A DNA stretch of 64,000 nt from Geoalkalibacter ferrihydriticus DSM 17813 (GCF_000820505.1 NZ_JWJD01000003.1:216411-280410); one strand, 5' to 3'; numbered from the stretch's first letter, positions 41,952-52,480 are shown. Notes: generated by a model from the sequence alone, not told the origin. Translations and numbers: made by a program.

Positions 41952-43292
41952 ATGAACATGGATGGTTTGCGTAAGATTGTCTGGGCTGAAGGCGTTTTTC
42001 TCGGCCAGCAGCACTTCCAGCAATGGGACCGCTATCAGGAAATGGTGCAGGGGCTCTTCGCCCGTAGCCTCAATCCACTCACCTGGGGGCTGCTTGAGCT
42101 GCGAATCGATCCCCCGGCTCTGGAGAATGGGCGTTTACGCGTGGAGCGCTGTCTGGCCCTGCTGCCTGATGCTCGCCTGGTCTACTATGACGCAGGCGTC
42201 GACCCGCCCCTGATGTGTGAACTCGGCGGGCGCGGGGGCGAGAGCTTTGAGGTGTATCTGTGCTTGCCCGGAAATCGTCAGGTGAACGGAATTTCCGGCT
42301 ATTCCGGCAAGAGCCATCTGTGCGCCTGGCAGGCGGATTACCGCGAAGTAGCCGATGAGTACGATGGAGGCCGTAGCCGCGAAGTGCTGCTCGCGCGGCC
42401 CAACCTGTTGCTGTTGAGCGCGGATCAACCCCGCGACGCCTTTACCGCCTTGCCCATCGCGCGGGTGCTCAACGAGGGTGACGGCACCTATCGGCTGCTG
42501 CCCGAATTCATCCCGCCGGTGGCGCGCATCGGGGCGTCGGCACGTCTTGGGTCACTGCTGAGCGGCATGGTGGAAATCGTCGGTGCGCGGCTGCGCGCTC
42601 TAAACGAACGCAAGAACGCTTTTGGGGGGGGCGCCGGGGAATTCGCCCAGGCCGATCCACTGAATTTTCACCTGCTTCAGATTCTCTCGGGCGCCTGGCC
42701 GCTGTTGCAGCATTTCCAGCACAATCCCGAGCTTCACCCCGAGTTTCTGTATCGCAGCCTGGTCCCGGTGCTGGGCAGCCTCAAGGCATTTGCCGGTGGC
42801 GACAGCGGCGAAATCCCTGGTTATCGGCATGAAGCCTTGGAATCGGTGTTTCCTCCGTTGACCGCGCTCCTGGAAAAGCTGATGGATGTACAGACCCGGC
42901 AACGCAGTGCCGCGGTGCTTCTCGAACGCGAAAATGAATGTCTGTGGCGGGCCGAGGGGCTTGCTCCCGATCTGTTGCAGCGGGCGACCTTTTTTCTCGA
43001 AGTCGATCATGGGGGCGACGATCCCAACTGGATTAGCGATTTCGCGCGTCAGGTCAAGGTCGGGCCGCGTAGCGGCATCGAACTCATGGTGGCTTCGGCC
43101 CTGCCGGGGGTGCGCCTGGTGCATACCCAGCGGCCCCCCGCGCAGATGCCGGTGCGCAGCGGCTGCGAATATTTCCGCCTGGAGTCGCGCGGCGACTTCT
43201 GGAACAAGATGGTCGATGAAGGATCGGTCGCGGTGTTTGTGTCCCACCCCTTTGCGCAAGCGGCGGTGGCTTTGGTGAGCGTGCAGGAGTAA
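41952..43292 (+). CDS. tssK: T6SS baseplate protein TssK
   Basis: A 446-residue protein with the TssK opening (VWAEGVFLGQQHFQQWDRYQEM) and the central RLLPEFIPPVARIGAS. TssK trimers link the baseplate (TssEFG) to the TssJLM membrane complex. Length is normal. It starts one base after the tssJ stop; an in-frame ATG two codons later is an alternative. No domain is missing. Confidence 0.95.
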   Translation: MNMDGLRKIVWAEGVFLGQQHFQQWDRYQEMVQGLFARSLNPLTWGLLELRIDPPALENGRLRVERCLALLPDARLVYYDAGVDPPLMCELGGRGGESFEVYLCLPGNRQVNGISGYSGKSHLCAWQADYREVADEYDGGRSREVLLARPNLLLLSADQPRDAFTALPIARVLNEGDGTYRLLPEFIPPVARIGASARLGSLLSGMVEIVGARLRALNERKNAFGGGAGEFAQADPLNFHLLQILSGAWPLLQHFQHNPELHPEFLYRSLVPVLGSLKAFAGGDSGEIPGYRHEALESVFPPLTALLEKLMDVQTRQRSAAVLLERENECLWRAEGLAPDLLQRATFFLEVDHGGDDPNWISDFARQVKVGPRSGIELMVASALPGVRLVHTQRPPAQMPVRSGCEYFRLESRGDFWNKMVDEGSVAVFVSHPFAQAAVALVSVQE

Positions 43293-43298
43293 GCGGGA

Positions 43299-44057
43299 AT
43301 GGAAGCACAAAGGGAAACAGATCGTGTCAATGCACTGCTCGAGTGCAGCCAGATGCTTTTCAGCCTGGTGGCGCCGCTGCGCGGCGGCGCGGGCGCGCCG
43401 CTTCCGGATGAGGATTTCCGCGACCGGATCCTGGCCGGGTTTGACGCCATGGAGCGCATGGCCTTTGAGCGGCAGATCGGCATGGTCATTCTCAAAGATG
43501 CCAAATATGCCCTGGCCGCCTTTGTCGACGAAGCCGTGATGACCAGTCCCTGGGCGAACCGCATGACTTGGATGAGCCGCCCCTTGCAGCTTGAGATGTT
43601 CGGCGATCATGTTGCCGGCGAGGGCTTTTTTGAGCGTCTCGCCCAGCTACGACAAGGCGGCGAGCCGAATCTTGACCTTATCGAGCTTTACTATGTTTGT
43701 CTGCAACTGGGCTTCGAGGGGATCTACAAGGTGCGTGGCCTGGAACAGCTGATGGCTTTGCAGGTGGATCTGCGCAGTCAGATCGAGGGATATCGCGGGG
43801 TGGCCGACCCACGTCTCGCGCCCCAGGGTGTGCCGCGCGAAGGGCTGTTCACCCGGGTGCGGCGCGAGGTTCCCTATTGGGTCGTGACGGTGGTCACGGT
43901 CGCGGTGATCTTTTTCGGCTATGTGGGTTATGCCTATACCATCAATCGCATGGCCGCGCACAGCGTCGTGCAGATGGAGGCAGAGGGCAGAACCGTGCAG
44001 CAGTTGGCCCTGGATCAGCGGCGAGGACCGGCAGTGGCCGAGGAGGTGGCGCCATGA
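43299..44057 (+). CDS. tssL: T6SS inner membrane protein TssL (DotU)
   Basis: A 252-residue DotU-type protein. The cytoplasmic domain (LLECSQMLFSLVAPLRGG, then YALAAFVDEAVM and LELYYVCLQLGFEGIYKVRG) is followed by a single membrane helix at about residues 191-212. After the helix only some 35 periplasmic residues remain, so the peptidoglycan-binding (OmpA-like) extension found in some TssL is absent. The stop overlaps tssM by 4 bp. Confidence 0.94.
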   Translation: MEAQRETDRVNALLECSQMLFSLVAPLRGGAGAPLPDEDFRDRILAGFDAMERMAFERQIGMVILKDAKYALAAFVDEAVMTSPWANRMTWMSRPLQLEMFGDHVAGEGFFERLAQLRQGGEPNLDLIELYYVCLQLGFEGIYKVRGLEQLMALQVDLRSQIEGYRGVADPRLAPQGVPREGLFTRVRREVPYWVVTVVTVAVIFFGYVGYAYTINRMAAHSVVQMEAEGRTVQQLALDQRRGPAVAEEVAP

Positions 44058-47000
44058 AAAGTTTTCTGCTGTTGCTGCAAGGTTATCTGCTCGGCCGCAC
44101 CGGAAGCCGGGTGGTCGGCGTGCTTTTGCTCATTTCCCTGGTCTGGTGGGCCGGTCCCTATGTGGGGCTGACCAATGAGACCCTGCGCCTGGGGATCATT
44201 GTTGCGATTCTGCTCCTGATCCTGCTGGCCTGGGCGGTACGTCTGTTGCTGGTGCGCCGGCGCGCGGGGCGTTTTCAGGCAGAACTTCAGGGGCAGAGCG
44301 GCGACGTGGAGGATGATCGTCGTTTCGAAATCGAAGAACTGCAAAAGAAAATGAATGACGCCGTCGCCACCCTCAAGGCGTCCGAGCTGGGGGTGAGTCA
44401 TCGCGGCAGCGCCGCTCTTTACGCCTTGCCCTGGTTTATGATCATCGGTCCGTCAGCGGCCGGCAAAACCACCCTCTTGCGCCATTCCGGACTGCACTTT
44501 CCCTACGCCGAGGAAGGCGACATCGATATCCGCGGCTTTGGCGGAACGCGCAACTGCGACTGGTGGTTTTCCAACGAAGCCGTGCTGCTCGACACCGCCG
44601 GTCGTTACACCACCGAGCCCGGCGACCATGGGGAGTGGAAGGCATTTCTCGCACTGCTGCGCAAGCATCGTCGACGCATGCCTATCAACGGTGTGCTGGT
44701 GGCCATCAGCCTCGAAGATCTGCTGACCAGTGATCAGGCCGCAACCGCCCAACATGTCAAGATCATTCGCGATCGCATCGATGAACTGACCACCGACCTG
44801 GGCTGCCTGGTGCCGGTCTATCTGGTTATCACCAAATGCGACCTGCTGCATGGGTTCGTCTCCTTTTTTGAAGATCTCAGCGAGCATGATCGCAATCAGG
44901 TGTGGGGGGCCTGGCTCGGAGAAAATGCGAATCCCGAAACCCTGGTGGAGAATTTTCACAACCATCTTAAGGAACTCTATGAGCGTCTGTGCGCCATGCG
45001 CCTGCGCAAGCTCTCCATGCAGCGCCGCTTCGCCGCCAAGGCTCTGATCCATGAGTTTCCCGCCGAGTTTCAGGTTGCCGCGACGCGCCTCGGTGAATTC
45101 GCGCGTCTGCTCCTGAAGCCTAATCCTTACCAGGAAACACCGCGTTTCTGTGGTGTTTATCTGACCAGCGCGACTCAGGAGGGCACCCCCCTGCAGCGCA
45201 TTCTCGGCAACCTGCGCCAGGCTTTCGGTTACGTCGAGGAAAACGCCCCGGCAAAGCCTGAAACGACGCGCAGTTATTTCATCAAGAAAGTTTTTCAGGA
45301 CATCATTTTCGCCAATGCTCAAGCGGGTATGAAGACCCGACGGCGCGAACTGTTGGCGCGTCTGCTCAAATCAACCTGGGTGACGGCATCACTGGCTCTG
45401 ATTGCAGGCAGTTTCATGGTGCTGAGCACTTCGCTGACCAGCAACACTCTGCTCGTGCAAAGGGGCAGCGCGGCGGCGGAGCAGGTCCGCGCTTCGCTGG
45501 TCGCCGCCGAGCCCCAACCACGAGAGGTGCTTGAGGCGCTGGATGCGTTGTTTGCCCACTATCGCGATCTGCGCGATTACGAACGCAAGCTTCCCTGGCA
45601 CCTGGTACTAGGTGTCTATCAGGGAGGGGTGCAAATTGACCCCAGCCGTCGGCTGCTGCTCGAAGGGCTTGAGTTGAACTTCTTCCAGCCTGTGGCAAGA
45701 GCCCTTGAGTTTCGCCTGGAAAATCAGATTCGCCAATGGGAGACCTTTGACGAAAAGGGGCGGGAGAAGATTCGCCGGGATTTTTATGAAGATCTCAGAA
45801 CCTATCTTATGCTGGCCCAGCCCGAGCACCTGGATACCGATGCGGCGCTGCCCCTGCTGACCAGAGTCTGGCGCGAGGAACTGACCCGCGGCCTGCCTCA
45901 GGACGCGGAGAAAAATTTCGTGTCTGATGAACGCCTGGGTGAGCTGGCGGCGTTCTTCCTTGCCCATCTGCATCAGCAGAACCCTGCGCAATGGGCCGTG
46001 GCTCCCTGGCCGGCGCGCGAGACCGTTGTCGAGCAGGCGCGCGAGCAATTGCGCACTCCGCCCAACGCCCAGCGCCTCTATGCGCAGATCATCGGCAAGG
46101 CCAAAACGCAGGTCAATCCGCGTACACTGGAAGATCTGATTCGCGGCTACGACTTCGGCCTGCTAAACAGCAGCTTCACGCTGCCGGGGGTTTTTACCGA
46201 GCGGGCATGGCGCGAATTCGTGCGGCCGGAAATCGCTCAGGCTGTACGCGCCGCCAGTCGCGGCGACTGGGTGATTGGCTTGCAACGCGATCCCGAGGTT
46301 GAGGAAGAAATTGAAATGAGGGCCCCGAACGGGGAGTACACCAATCCTGAACTGGCAACGCGTTTGGAGAAGGAAATTCGTCAGATCTATTTTGCCGATT
46401 ACGCCGAAGCCTGGTTCGGACTGCTGGAGTCGGTACGCATCGCACCCTTTACCTCCCTGGAGGATGCCTCGCGCAAGATTCTGACCCTGGCGCGCAGCGA
46501 CGGACCAATCGGCGAACTGATGCGGGTGGTTTCGCGCAATATCAATCTGGCGGACGGCGTAAATCCAGGGATTGAGGCTCTGGCCGCAGCCGTGGAGGAT
46601 GAACAGCGCGCCACGCGCAACCTGGTTCCCGAACTTGATGGCCCCTTGCGCGATTTGCGTAAATTCTGCGATCCGGCCGACAAGATGACCGTCAGTCTGT
46701 TGGTGAACCAGTATCTGCTCGCCATCTCTGCCATGCAGGGCGAAATCGAGCGCCTTGGTGCTGCGGTGGATGTGCCGCGCGAAGCGGCCGGTTATGCCGC
46801 CAACATTCTCACCGGTGGCGGCGCGAGTTCCGAACTCTACAAAAGCTGGGTGTCAACCACCAGCCTGCTGGGCGGAATTGAAGCCCGCACCCGGCGGGTC
46901 GCCGGCAACCTGTTGATGGCTCCTTTGCGCCAGAGTTGGCAGGTGATTCTTGGCCAGACCCGTAAGGATCTTCAGCGCAGTTGGCGAAACAGCGTTTATG

Positions 47001-47680
47001 CGGCTTACGGGCAGAAGGTTGAGGGGCGTTTCCCCTTTTCCGCCCAAGGGCGCGATGCGGCGCTGGTCGATGTCACTGATTTCTTCCGGCCCGAGGACGG
47101 GGTTTTGTGGGACTTCGTCAACAACAATCTGGCTCCCTTTCTCACCCGGGAACGCAACGGCTGGCGCCAGAAAACCTGGCTGGATCAGGGGCCGGGCTTT
47201 AATCGCAACTTGCTGAGCGGCCTCGAGCGGGCCCAGCTTATCAGTGCAAGCCTCTTTCGGCGCGGGAGTGACGAGCCCGAAGTACAGTTCTACCTTTATC
47301 CCATGCCCAGCCGTGGCTTGAGCGAGATGTACCTGGAAAGCAATGGTCAGCATTACCGCTACCGCAACGAGCCTCAGGAGTGGCGCCAATTTCGCTGGCC
47401 TGGCGACATGGGGCGCCTGGGTGCCAGGATTCATGGGTTGACGGGCCTCGGTACCGGCCGCGCGGAGCTCGGCTTCGAAGGTGTCTGGGGGATCTTCCAT
47501 TTGCTTGACAGGGCCGATCTGACAGTGGAGAGCGGCACCCATTATCTGAGTGTCTGGGATCTCGATGATGGCAACGGCAGACCGGTGACGGTTCAGTTCC
47601 GCATTCGCGCCGACCGGGAGAACAACATTTTCGAGCGCGGCTTGTTTTCAAAGTTGAATTTGCCTGAGAGCATTTTTTAG
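44054..47680 (+). CDS. tssM: T6SS inner membrane protein TssM (IcmF)
   Basis: A 1208-residue IcmF family protein. Two membrane segments stand near residues 15-35 and 42-65, a third near 440-460. The cytoplasmic part has a P-loop (GPSAAGKTTLLRHSG, residues about 133-147) and further GTPase-like features (LLDTAGRYTT). Beyond the third helix lies the large periplasmic domain that contacts TssJ. It forms the core of the trans-envelope complex with TssL and TssJ. The frame is open far upstream, but ATG 44054 overlaps the tssL stop and begins a normal TssM. Confidence 0.95.
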   Translation: MKSFLLLLQGYLLGRTGSRVVGVLLLISLVWWAGPYVGLTNETLRLGIIVAILLLILLAWAVRLLLVRRRAGRFQAELQGQSGDVEDDRRFEIEELQKKMNDAVATLKASELGVSHRGSAALYALPWFMIIGPSAAGKTTLLRHSGLHFPYAEEGDIDIRGFGGTRNCDWWFSNEAVLLDTAGRYTTEPGDHGEWKAFLALLRKHRRRMPINGVLVAISLEDLLTSDQAATAQHVKIIRDRIDELTTDLGCLVPVYLVITKCDLLHGFVSFFEDLSEHDRNQVWGAWLGENANPETLVENFHNHLKELYERLCAMRLRKLSMQRRFAAKALIHEFPAEFQVAATRLGEFARLLLKPNPYQETPRFCGVYLTSATQEGTPLQRILGNLRQAFGYVEENAPAKPETTRSYFIKKVFQDIIFANAQAGMKTRRRELLARLLKSTWVTASLALIAGSFMVLSTSLTSNTLLVQRGSAAAEQVRASLVAAEPQPREVLEALDALFAHYRDLRDYERKLPWHLVLGVYQGGVQIDPSRRLLLEGLELNFFQPVARALEFRLENQIRQWETFDEKGREKIRRDFYEDLRTYLMLAQPEHLDTDAALPLLTRVWREELTRGLPQDAEKNFVSDERLGELAAFFLAHLHQQNPAQWAVAPWPARETVVEQAREQLRTPPNAQRLYAQIIGKAKTQVNPRTLEDLIRGYDFGLLNSSFTLPGVFTERAWREFVRPEIAQAVRAASRGDWVIGLQRDPEVEEEIEMRAPNGEYTNPELATRLEKEIRQIYFADYAEAWFGLLESVRIAPFTSLEDASRKILTLARSDGPIGELMRVVSRNINLADGVNPGIEALAAAVEDEQRATRNLVPELDGPLRDLRKFCDPADKMTVSLLVNQYLLAISAMQGEIERLGAAVDVPREAAGYAANILTGGGASSELYKSWVSTTSLLGGIEARTRRVAGNLLMAPLRQSWQVILGQTRKDLQRSWRNSVYAAYGQKVEGRFPFSAQGRDAALVDVTDFFRPEDGVLWDFVNNNLAPFLTRERNGWRQKTWLDQGPGFNRNLLSGLERAQLISASLFRRGSDEPEVQFYLYPMPSRGLSEMYLESNGQHYRYRNEPQEWRQFRWPGDMGRLGARIHGLTGLGTGRAELGFEGVWGIFHLLDRADLTVESGTHYLSVWDLDDGNGRPVTVQFRIRADRENNIFERGLFSKLNLPESIF

Positions 47681-47772
47681 CAAGCGAAACAATGGCTCGC
47701 AGATCGAATCGGGAGAGACGGGATCAAGGCAGCTAATGTCTTTAAATTTTCGATTTTTTCTTATGGATTGTC

Positions 47773-48792
47773 ATGTTCGGATTGTTCACGCGTAGCGCCA
47801 AAATATCCTCGACGGCGCGCAACCGCGACCAGCACGGCTGTTTCGGCAAAATGCCGATTCACCCTGATTTTATTCGCCACGGTGTGCGGGCGCGGGAGGT
47901 GGTGGGGCTCGAGAACTGGGTGCAGGAAGGTGTCGGGCTGTTTTCCCGCCGTGGTCCGGGCGGAGGAACTGAGCCCCTGGTTTCTTTTCCCCGGCATCAT
48001 CTGGTCATGAACGGCGGCGAGCAGGACCGCACCTTGGTCGGCACCCTGAGCGCAAGTCGCGACCGCAGTGGCCGCGCTTATCCCTTTGTCGTTTTCAGTC
48101 TCGCCGATGCCTCCCTGTTCAGTGAGATGCAGGCGGCCGTGCCTCTGGCCTTCGATGAGTTTTTCCAGTGCAGCACCGAGATCCTAGCCGCACCTTGGAG
48201 CCAGGAGCCGGTATCGCTGCTTCTTGATCGTATCGACGGCCTGCCCACGCGCGACCTGAGCCTGACCCGGAGGCAGTTGCTCGAACGCCAGATTGCCCTG
48301 CTCGGTGACATTCCCATGGGCCGTTTCTGGGCCGAGGCTTTTCCCGGCCAGGCACCCTTGCGCCAAGGGCTGTTCGAGGCGCTTTTCAGTGCCCTGCGCA
48401 GCGCGGCGCGACGCGGACCCGGGCGCGTCACCTGGGGCTTGAGGCTGCCGCTGGGGAGTGGCGCAACTCTTTTGCCGACGGTGGTTTTTTGGGTGCAGAT
48501 GGTGGAAGCGATTCTCGAGGAACGTCATTGGCGGGCGCATTATTTCTGGCATGGCGGTCATCATGAACAACCGGGTTGTCTGACGCTTTTTTTTCGGCCC
48601 TTGGCGGCGTCGCTCTTTTTGTGGCTGATGCCGGGCCATAAGGATGAGGCGGGTTTGTTCGACCTGCGCCGGGAAATGACTCAGCGCTCGGATGTGAGTT
48701 GCCCCCCGGAATTGGCGCGCATGCTGTGCGATGATGATGTCTCAATGCTCGATCTGCTTTATCGCGCCGGTCGCCGCGAGGTGTTGCTATGA
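47773..48792 (+). CDS. tagF: T6SS-associated protein TagF
   Basis: A 339-residue TagF. The N-terminal block GCFGKMPIHPDFIRH and LENWVQEG, then DRSGRAYPFVVFSL, is typical of DUF2094. TagF restrains T6SS firing in Pseudomonas, in parallel to the PpkA-PppA-Fha1 threonine phosphorylation pathway. No ppkA or pppA is in this window and the TagH-like protein lacks FHA, so TagF may be the main post-translational brake here, by inference. The stop overlaps the tssA start (ATGA). No strong RBS is seen before the start; AU-rich leader. Confidence 0.88.
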   Translation: MFGLFTRSAKISSTARNRDQHGCFGKMPIHPDFIRHGVRAREVVGLENWVQEGVGLFSRRGPGGGTEPLVSFPRHHLVMNGGEQDRTLVGTLSASRDRSGRAYPFVVFSLADASLFSEMQAAVPLAFDEFFQCSTEILAAPWSQEPVSLLLDRIDGLPTRDLSLTRRQLLERQIALLGDIPMGRFWAEAFPGQAPLRQGLFEALFSALRSAARRGPGRVTWGLRLPLGSGATLLPTVVFWVQMVEAILEERHWRAHYFWHGGHHEQPGCLTLFFRPLAASLFLWLMPGHKDEAGLFDLRREMTQRSDVSCPPELARMLCDDDVSMLDLLYRAGRREVLL

Positions 48793-50333
48793 GCGTACAG
48801 GCGACGGCCTCTACCCTGAGTGAATCTCCCCTGCTCGATGCGGTGCGCGCGCCTTTGCCCAACGGGGGTGAAGATCCGCGCTACAGCGATGAACTATTAC
48901 AAGCCAAGCGCGAAATCGACAAACTCAAAAAAAACAATTACACCCTGGCGCATAAGCTCTGTTGCGAACTGCTGGCCCGGCAGGGCAAGGATTTGAGGGT
49001 TGCGGGCTATCTGCTCATGGCTGCTCTGGGCCGCGATGGACTGCCCGGTCTGCTGGAAGCGGCCGAAGGCTACCGCTACCTGCTGGAACATTTCTGGGAT
49101 GCATGTCACCCACGCAAGGACAGCCAACGTCTCGGTGCCTTGAGCTGGCTTAACGGCGCGCGGCTCGAATCCATGGCGCGGGACGCGGGACGCACGGCTA
49201 CAGTCGAAGAGATGAACCAACTGCGGCGTTGCGTTGATGAGATCAACCGCCTGCTGCGTGCCCGCCTGGGCGATGAATCGCCCCAGTGGCGAACCCTGGA
49301 CGGCTGGCTCAAAGCCAAACCGCCAACGCCCCAGATCGTATCCGCGTCGGTGCCGCAGGCCACTGAGGTTCCGGCGACGCCTTGCGCTCCCGTGCCCGAG
49401 GAGCCGGCGCCGCAACCCACGGCAAAAGAAGAACCGCTTGTCAGCTCGGAGCGCGAGGCTTTTGCTATGACCCGCACGCTGAGCAATTACTTCCGCGAAC
49501 AGGGGAATTGGCGGCAAGCCCTGGCCTTCACCCGCGCCCTGCGCTGGGGTGCTTTGGTCTTGCCGCCTCACGAACAGGGCCGCACCCGGGTGCCGGCCCC
49601 GCGCGCCAGCGCCCTGAGCGCTCTGGAGAATCAGCGGCAGACCGGTGACCCTGCTGCGCTGCTGCAACTCTGCGAGGCTTTGTTTCTCGAACCAGGCGGC
49701 CAGTTCTGGCTTGACCTGCAATACCTGTCCCGGCAGGCGGCCAAGGCGTCCGGGCGTGACGATTTGCAGAATTTTATTGAAGATCAGACTCAGATCCTGC
49801 TGCGGCGTCTGCCCGCTCTGGTAGCCCTGTGTTTCGACGACGGGCGGCCTTTCGCCGATCCCGCCACCCGTGGCTGGCTTGAAGACCTGTGCGCCGAGGG
49901 TGAGCGGCAGCCCGAGGTCGCTGCCAGGGATGCGTGGGACGAGCAATTGGCGCTGGTACTCAAAACCGCCCGCGATCTGGCAGCGCAAAAAAAACTCAGT
50001 GACGCCTTGGATTTGTTGCGCGACCTGCCCGCCCAAACCGAAACCCGTCGTCTGCGCCTGCATCTGGCCCAGACCGCTCTCTGTCTGCAAGGCGGTCGTC
50101 CCGACGTGGCGCTGCACTTGGCCGAAGTTCTGGAAGAGCAGGTCGACGCCTTGCATGTGGTTCTCTGGGATCAGCCGCTGGCCCTCGAAATCTGGCGCCT
50201 CGCTCTGGATACCTTGCAACAATGCGTTCGTAAGGCTCCAACCGAAGAAAAGGCGGCCATGGAAATTAAAATTCACCGCCTGCGCGCCCAGATCTGCCGC
50301 ACGGACCCCGCCGCCGCGGTCAAATGGTTGTAA
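48789..50333 (+). CDS. tssA: T6SS cap/assembly protein TssA
   Basis: A 514-residue TssA. The N-terminal ImpA_N domain (PLPNGGEDPRYSDELLQAKREIDKLKKNNY, then GLLEAAEGYRYLLEHFWDACHP) covers about residues 20-150. A Pro-rich linker follows at about 175-215, and then a C-terminal domain of the VasJ-like type (MTRTLSNYFREQGNWRQALAFTRALRWG) to the end. TssA starts sheath polymerisation and can cap the growing tail. ATG overlaps the tagF stop by 4 bp. Confidence 0.92.
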   Translation: MSVQATASTLSESPLLDAVRAPLPNGGEDPRYSDELLQAKREIDKLKKNNYTLAHKLCCELLARQGKDLRVAGYLLMAALGRDGLPGLLEAAEGYRYLLEHFWDACHPRKDSQRLGALSWLNGARLESMARDAGRTATVEEMNQLRRCVDEINRLLRARLGDESPQWRTLDGWLKAKPPTPQIVSASVPQATEVPATPCAPVPEEPAPQPTAKEEPLVSSEREAFAMTRTLSNYFREQGNWRQALAFTRALRWGALVLPPHEQGRTRVPAPRASALSALENQRQTGDPAALLQLCEALFLEPGGQFWLDLQYLSRQAAKASGRDDLQNFIEDQTQILLRRLPALVALCFDDGRPFADPATRGWLEDLCAEGERQPEVAARDAWDEQLALVLKTARDLAAQKKLSDALDLLRDLPAQTETRRLRLHLAQTALCLQGGRPDVALHLAEVLEEQVDALHVVLWDQPLALEIWRLALDTLQQCVRKAPTEEKAAMEIKIHRLRAQICRTDPAAAVKWL

Positions 50334-50415
50334 TTTATAAAGGTTTTGTCTGCCTTCATCAGATGTGATCCGTGTCCCATCAAGACTTTTGCGCTAACCA
50401 ACAAGGAGACCCTCA

Positions 50416-50928
50416 ATGGCCGACAGTTTTCAGAAAGAAATCCCCAAGGCGCGCGTCAACATCGCCCTCGACGTCGAAACCGGCGGCAATCGTAAAAAGG
50501 TCGAGTTGCCCTTGAAAATGCTGGTGGTGGGTGATTTCACCAATGGCAAAACCACCGGGCGCGTCGCCGAGCGTGAGCGCACCAACATCAACAAGAACAA
50601 CTTCGAGGCGGTGCTGCGCAACATGGCTCCCGAGGCGCGCTTCGCGGTGCCCAACGAACTGACTCGCGACGGCGAGGAGATCGCCGTCAATCTCAAGTTC
50701 GATTCCATGAAGTCCTTTCATCCCGACCGGGTGGCCAATCAGATCCCTGAAATGCACAGCATGATGGCCATGCGCAACCTGCTCAAGGATCTCAAGGCCA
50801 ACCTGCTGGATAATGCCGGCTTTCGCAAGGAACTCGAGAAAATCGTCAAGGATCAACCGGAGCTTGCCGCGCTTAAAGGGCAATTGGAAGAGATTCTCGG
50901 TCCCGTGCCCGCCGCCGGCGGCGAGTAA
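50416..50928 (+). CDS. tssB: T6SS contractile sheath small subunit TssB (VipA)
   Basis: A 170-residue sheath subunit: VNIALDVETGGNRKKVELPLKMLVVGDFTNGK near residues 15-46, then VAERERTNINKNNFEAVLRNM and a helical C-terminus. It forms the sheath with TssC around the Hcp tube. AAGGAG precedes the ATG. The tssC gene starts 16 bp downstream, the usual pair. Confidence 0.96.
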   Translation: MADSFQKEIPKARVNIALDVETGGNRKKVELPLKMLVVGDFTNGKTTGRVAERERTNINKNNFEAVLRNMAPEARFAVPNELTRDGEEIAVNLKFDSMKSFHPDRVANQIPEMHSMMAMRNLLKDLKANLLDNAGFRKELEKIVKDQPELAALKGQLEEILGPVPAAGGE

Positions 50929-50944
50929 AAGGAGAGACAAAATC

Positions 50945-52480
50945 ATGGCAATTCAGGAAAGCGCTCAGGCAAGAAACCTCGTCACTGAAGAAACCTTGGC
51001 ACCCGGCGCCTATGAGCGGTTATGCAATCTGGTCGACATTGCGCCCCTTCAGGAAACGGTGGCGCTGGAAACCTTCGCCGACGCCGGCAAGCTGGCCGAT
51101 ATCACCCTCAACAAGCGCCTCACCGCCGCCATCCAGGTGTTTCTCGATCTGGCTGCGCGCAGTCACAATCGCGTCGAGCGCATCGACAAGACCCTGCTCG
51201 ATTCCTATATCGCGCAGATCGACGAAACAATCAGCCGTCAACTTGATGCCGTTCTTCATCATGCGGAATTTCAGCGCATCGAGTCCTCATGGCGTGGCCT
51301 GCAGCATCTGGTCGAGCGCTGTGACTTTCGCGCCAATATCAAGCTCGAACTCCTTGACTGCCGCAAAGATGATCTGCGCGATGATTTCGAGGAGGCCCCC
51401 GAGACCGTGCAGACCGGCCTCTATCGCCACGTCTATGTCAACGAATACGACACGCCGGGCGGCCAGCCCATTTCGGCGATGATTGCCAATTACGAATTTG
51501 AGAACACGCCTCAGGACGTGGCGCTGCTCACCGATGTTTCGCGGGTGGCGGCCAGTGCCCACTGTCCTTTCATCAGTTCGGTGGGGGCGCGCTTTTTCGG
51601 TAAGGAGAGCATTGACGAACTGCCGAAAATCCACGATCTCGCCACCTACATGGAGCGTGCCGAGTATATCCGCTGGCAGTCTTTTCGCGAGTCCGAGGAC
51701 TCACGCTACGTCGGCCTGGTGCTGCCGCGCTTCCTGCTGCGCCTGCCCTACGGCGCCGAGAGCAATCCGGTGCGTACGTTCAACTACGAGGAAAACGTGC
51801 GCGCCGAGCATCATGGCAACTACCTATGGGGTAACGCGGCCTTTGCCTTTGCCGCCAACGTCGCGCGCTCCTTTGCCGAAAACGGCTGGGCGGTGAATAT
51901 CCGTGGCCCCGAATCGGGTGGCAAAGTCGAGAATCTGGCCATTCACAATTACGATGCCGGCCAGGGCTTGCAGAGCAAGATTCCCACGGAGATTCTCATC
52001 CCCGAAACCCGCGAGCTTGAATTCGCCAAGCTTGGCTTCATTCCCCTGAGCTACTACAAAAACAGCGACTATGCCTGTTTCTTCTCGGCGGATTCGGTGC
52101 AGAAGCCGGCCGAATATCATACCCCCGACGCGACGGCCAACGCGCGCATCAACGCGCGGCTGCCTTATATCTTTCTGGTGTCGCGTATTGCTCACTATCT
52201 TAAGGTGCTGCAGCGCGAAAACATCGGCACCACCAAGAGCCGCCAGACTCTGGAAAACGAACTCAACGGCTGGCTGCAGACCCTGGTGACCAAGATGAAG
52301 GACCCCGAACCCGATCTGCTCGCCACCCATCCCCTCAAGGATGGGCGTGTGGAGGTTGAAGAAATCGCCGAAAATCCCGGGTTTTTCAGTGTCAGCCTGT
52401 ATATCATCCCCCATTTTCAGATCGAAGGGGTGGACGTACGCCTCAATCTGGTGGCGCAAATGCCGCGGGCGGAGAAGTAG
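50945..52480 (+). CDS. tssC: T6SS contractile sheath large subunit TssC (VipB)
   Basis: A 511-residue sheath subunit. Markers are ESSWRGLQHLVERCDF near residue 113-128, YEFENTPQDVALL and the C-terminal FFSVSLYIIPHFQIEGVDVRLNLVAQMP. It polymerises with TssB and contracts to drive the tube. The frame is open from 50813, but ATG 50945 has AAAGGAGAG upstream. Sequence GC-rich as its neighbours. Confidence 0.96.
   Translation: MAIQESAQARNLVTEETLAPGAYERLCNLVDIAPLQETVALETFADAGKLADITLNKRLTAAIQVFLDLAARSHNRVERIDKTLLDSYIAQIDETISRQLDAVLHHAEFQRIESSWRGLQHLVERCDFRANIKLELLDCRKDDLRDDFEEAPETVQTGLYRHVYVNEYDTPGGQPISAMIANYEFENTPQDVALLTDVSRVAASAHCPFISSVGARFFGKESIDELPKIHDLATYMERAEYIRWQSFRESEDSRYVGLVLPRFLLRLPYGAESNPVRTFNYEENVRAEHHGNYLWGNAAFAFAANVARSFAENGWAVNIRGPESGGKVENLAIHNYDAGQGLQSKIPTEILIPETRELEFAKLGFIPLSYYKNSDYACFFSADSVQKPAEYHTPDATANARINARLPYIFLVSRIAHYLKVLQRENIGTTKSRQTLENELNGWLQTLVTKMKDPEPDLLATHPLKDGRVEVEEIAENPGFFSVSLYIIPHFQIEGVDVRLNLVAQMPRAEK

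Noticed and set aside
43697..44053. N-terminal extension of TssM reading into tssL
   Set aside because: The extension is Arg-rich and has no homology; ATG 44054 overlaps the tssL stop and starts a normal TssM.
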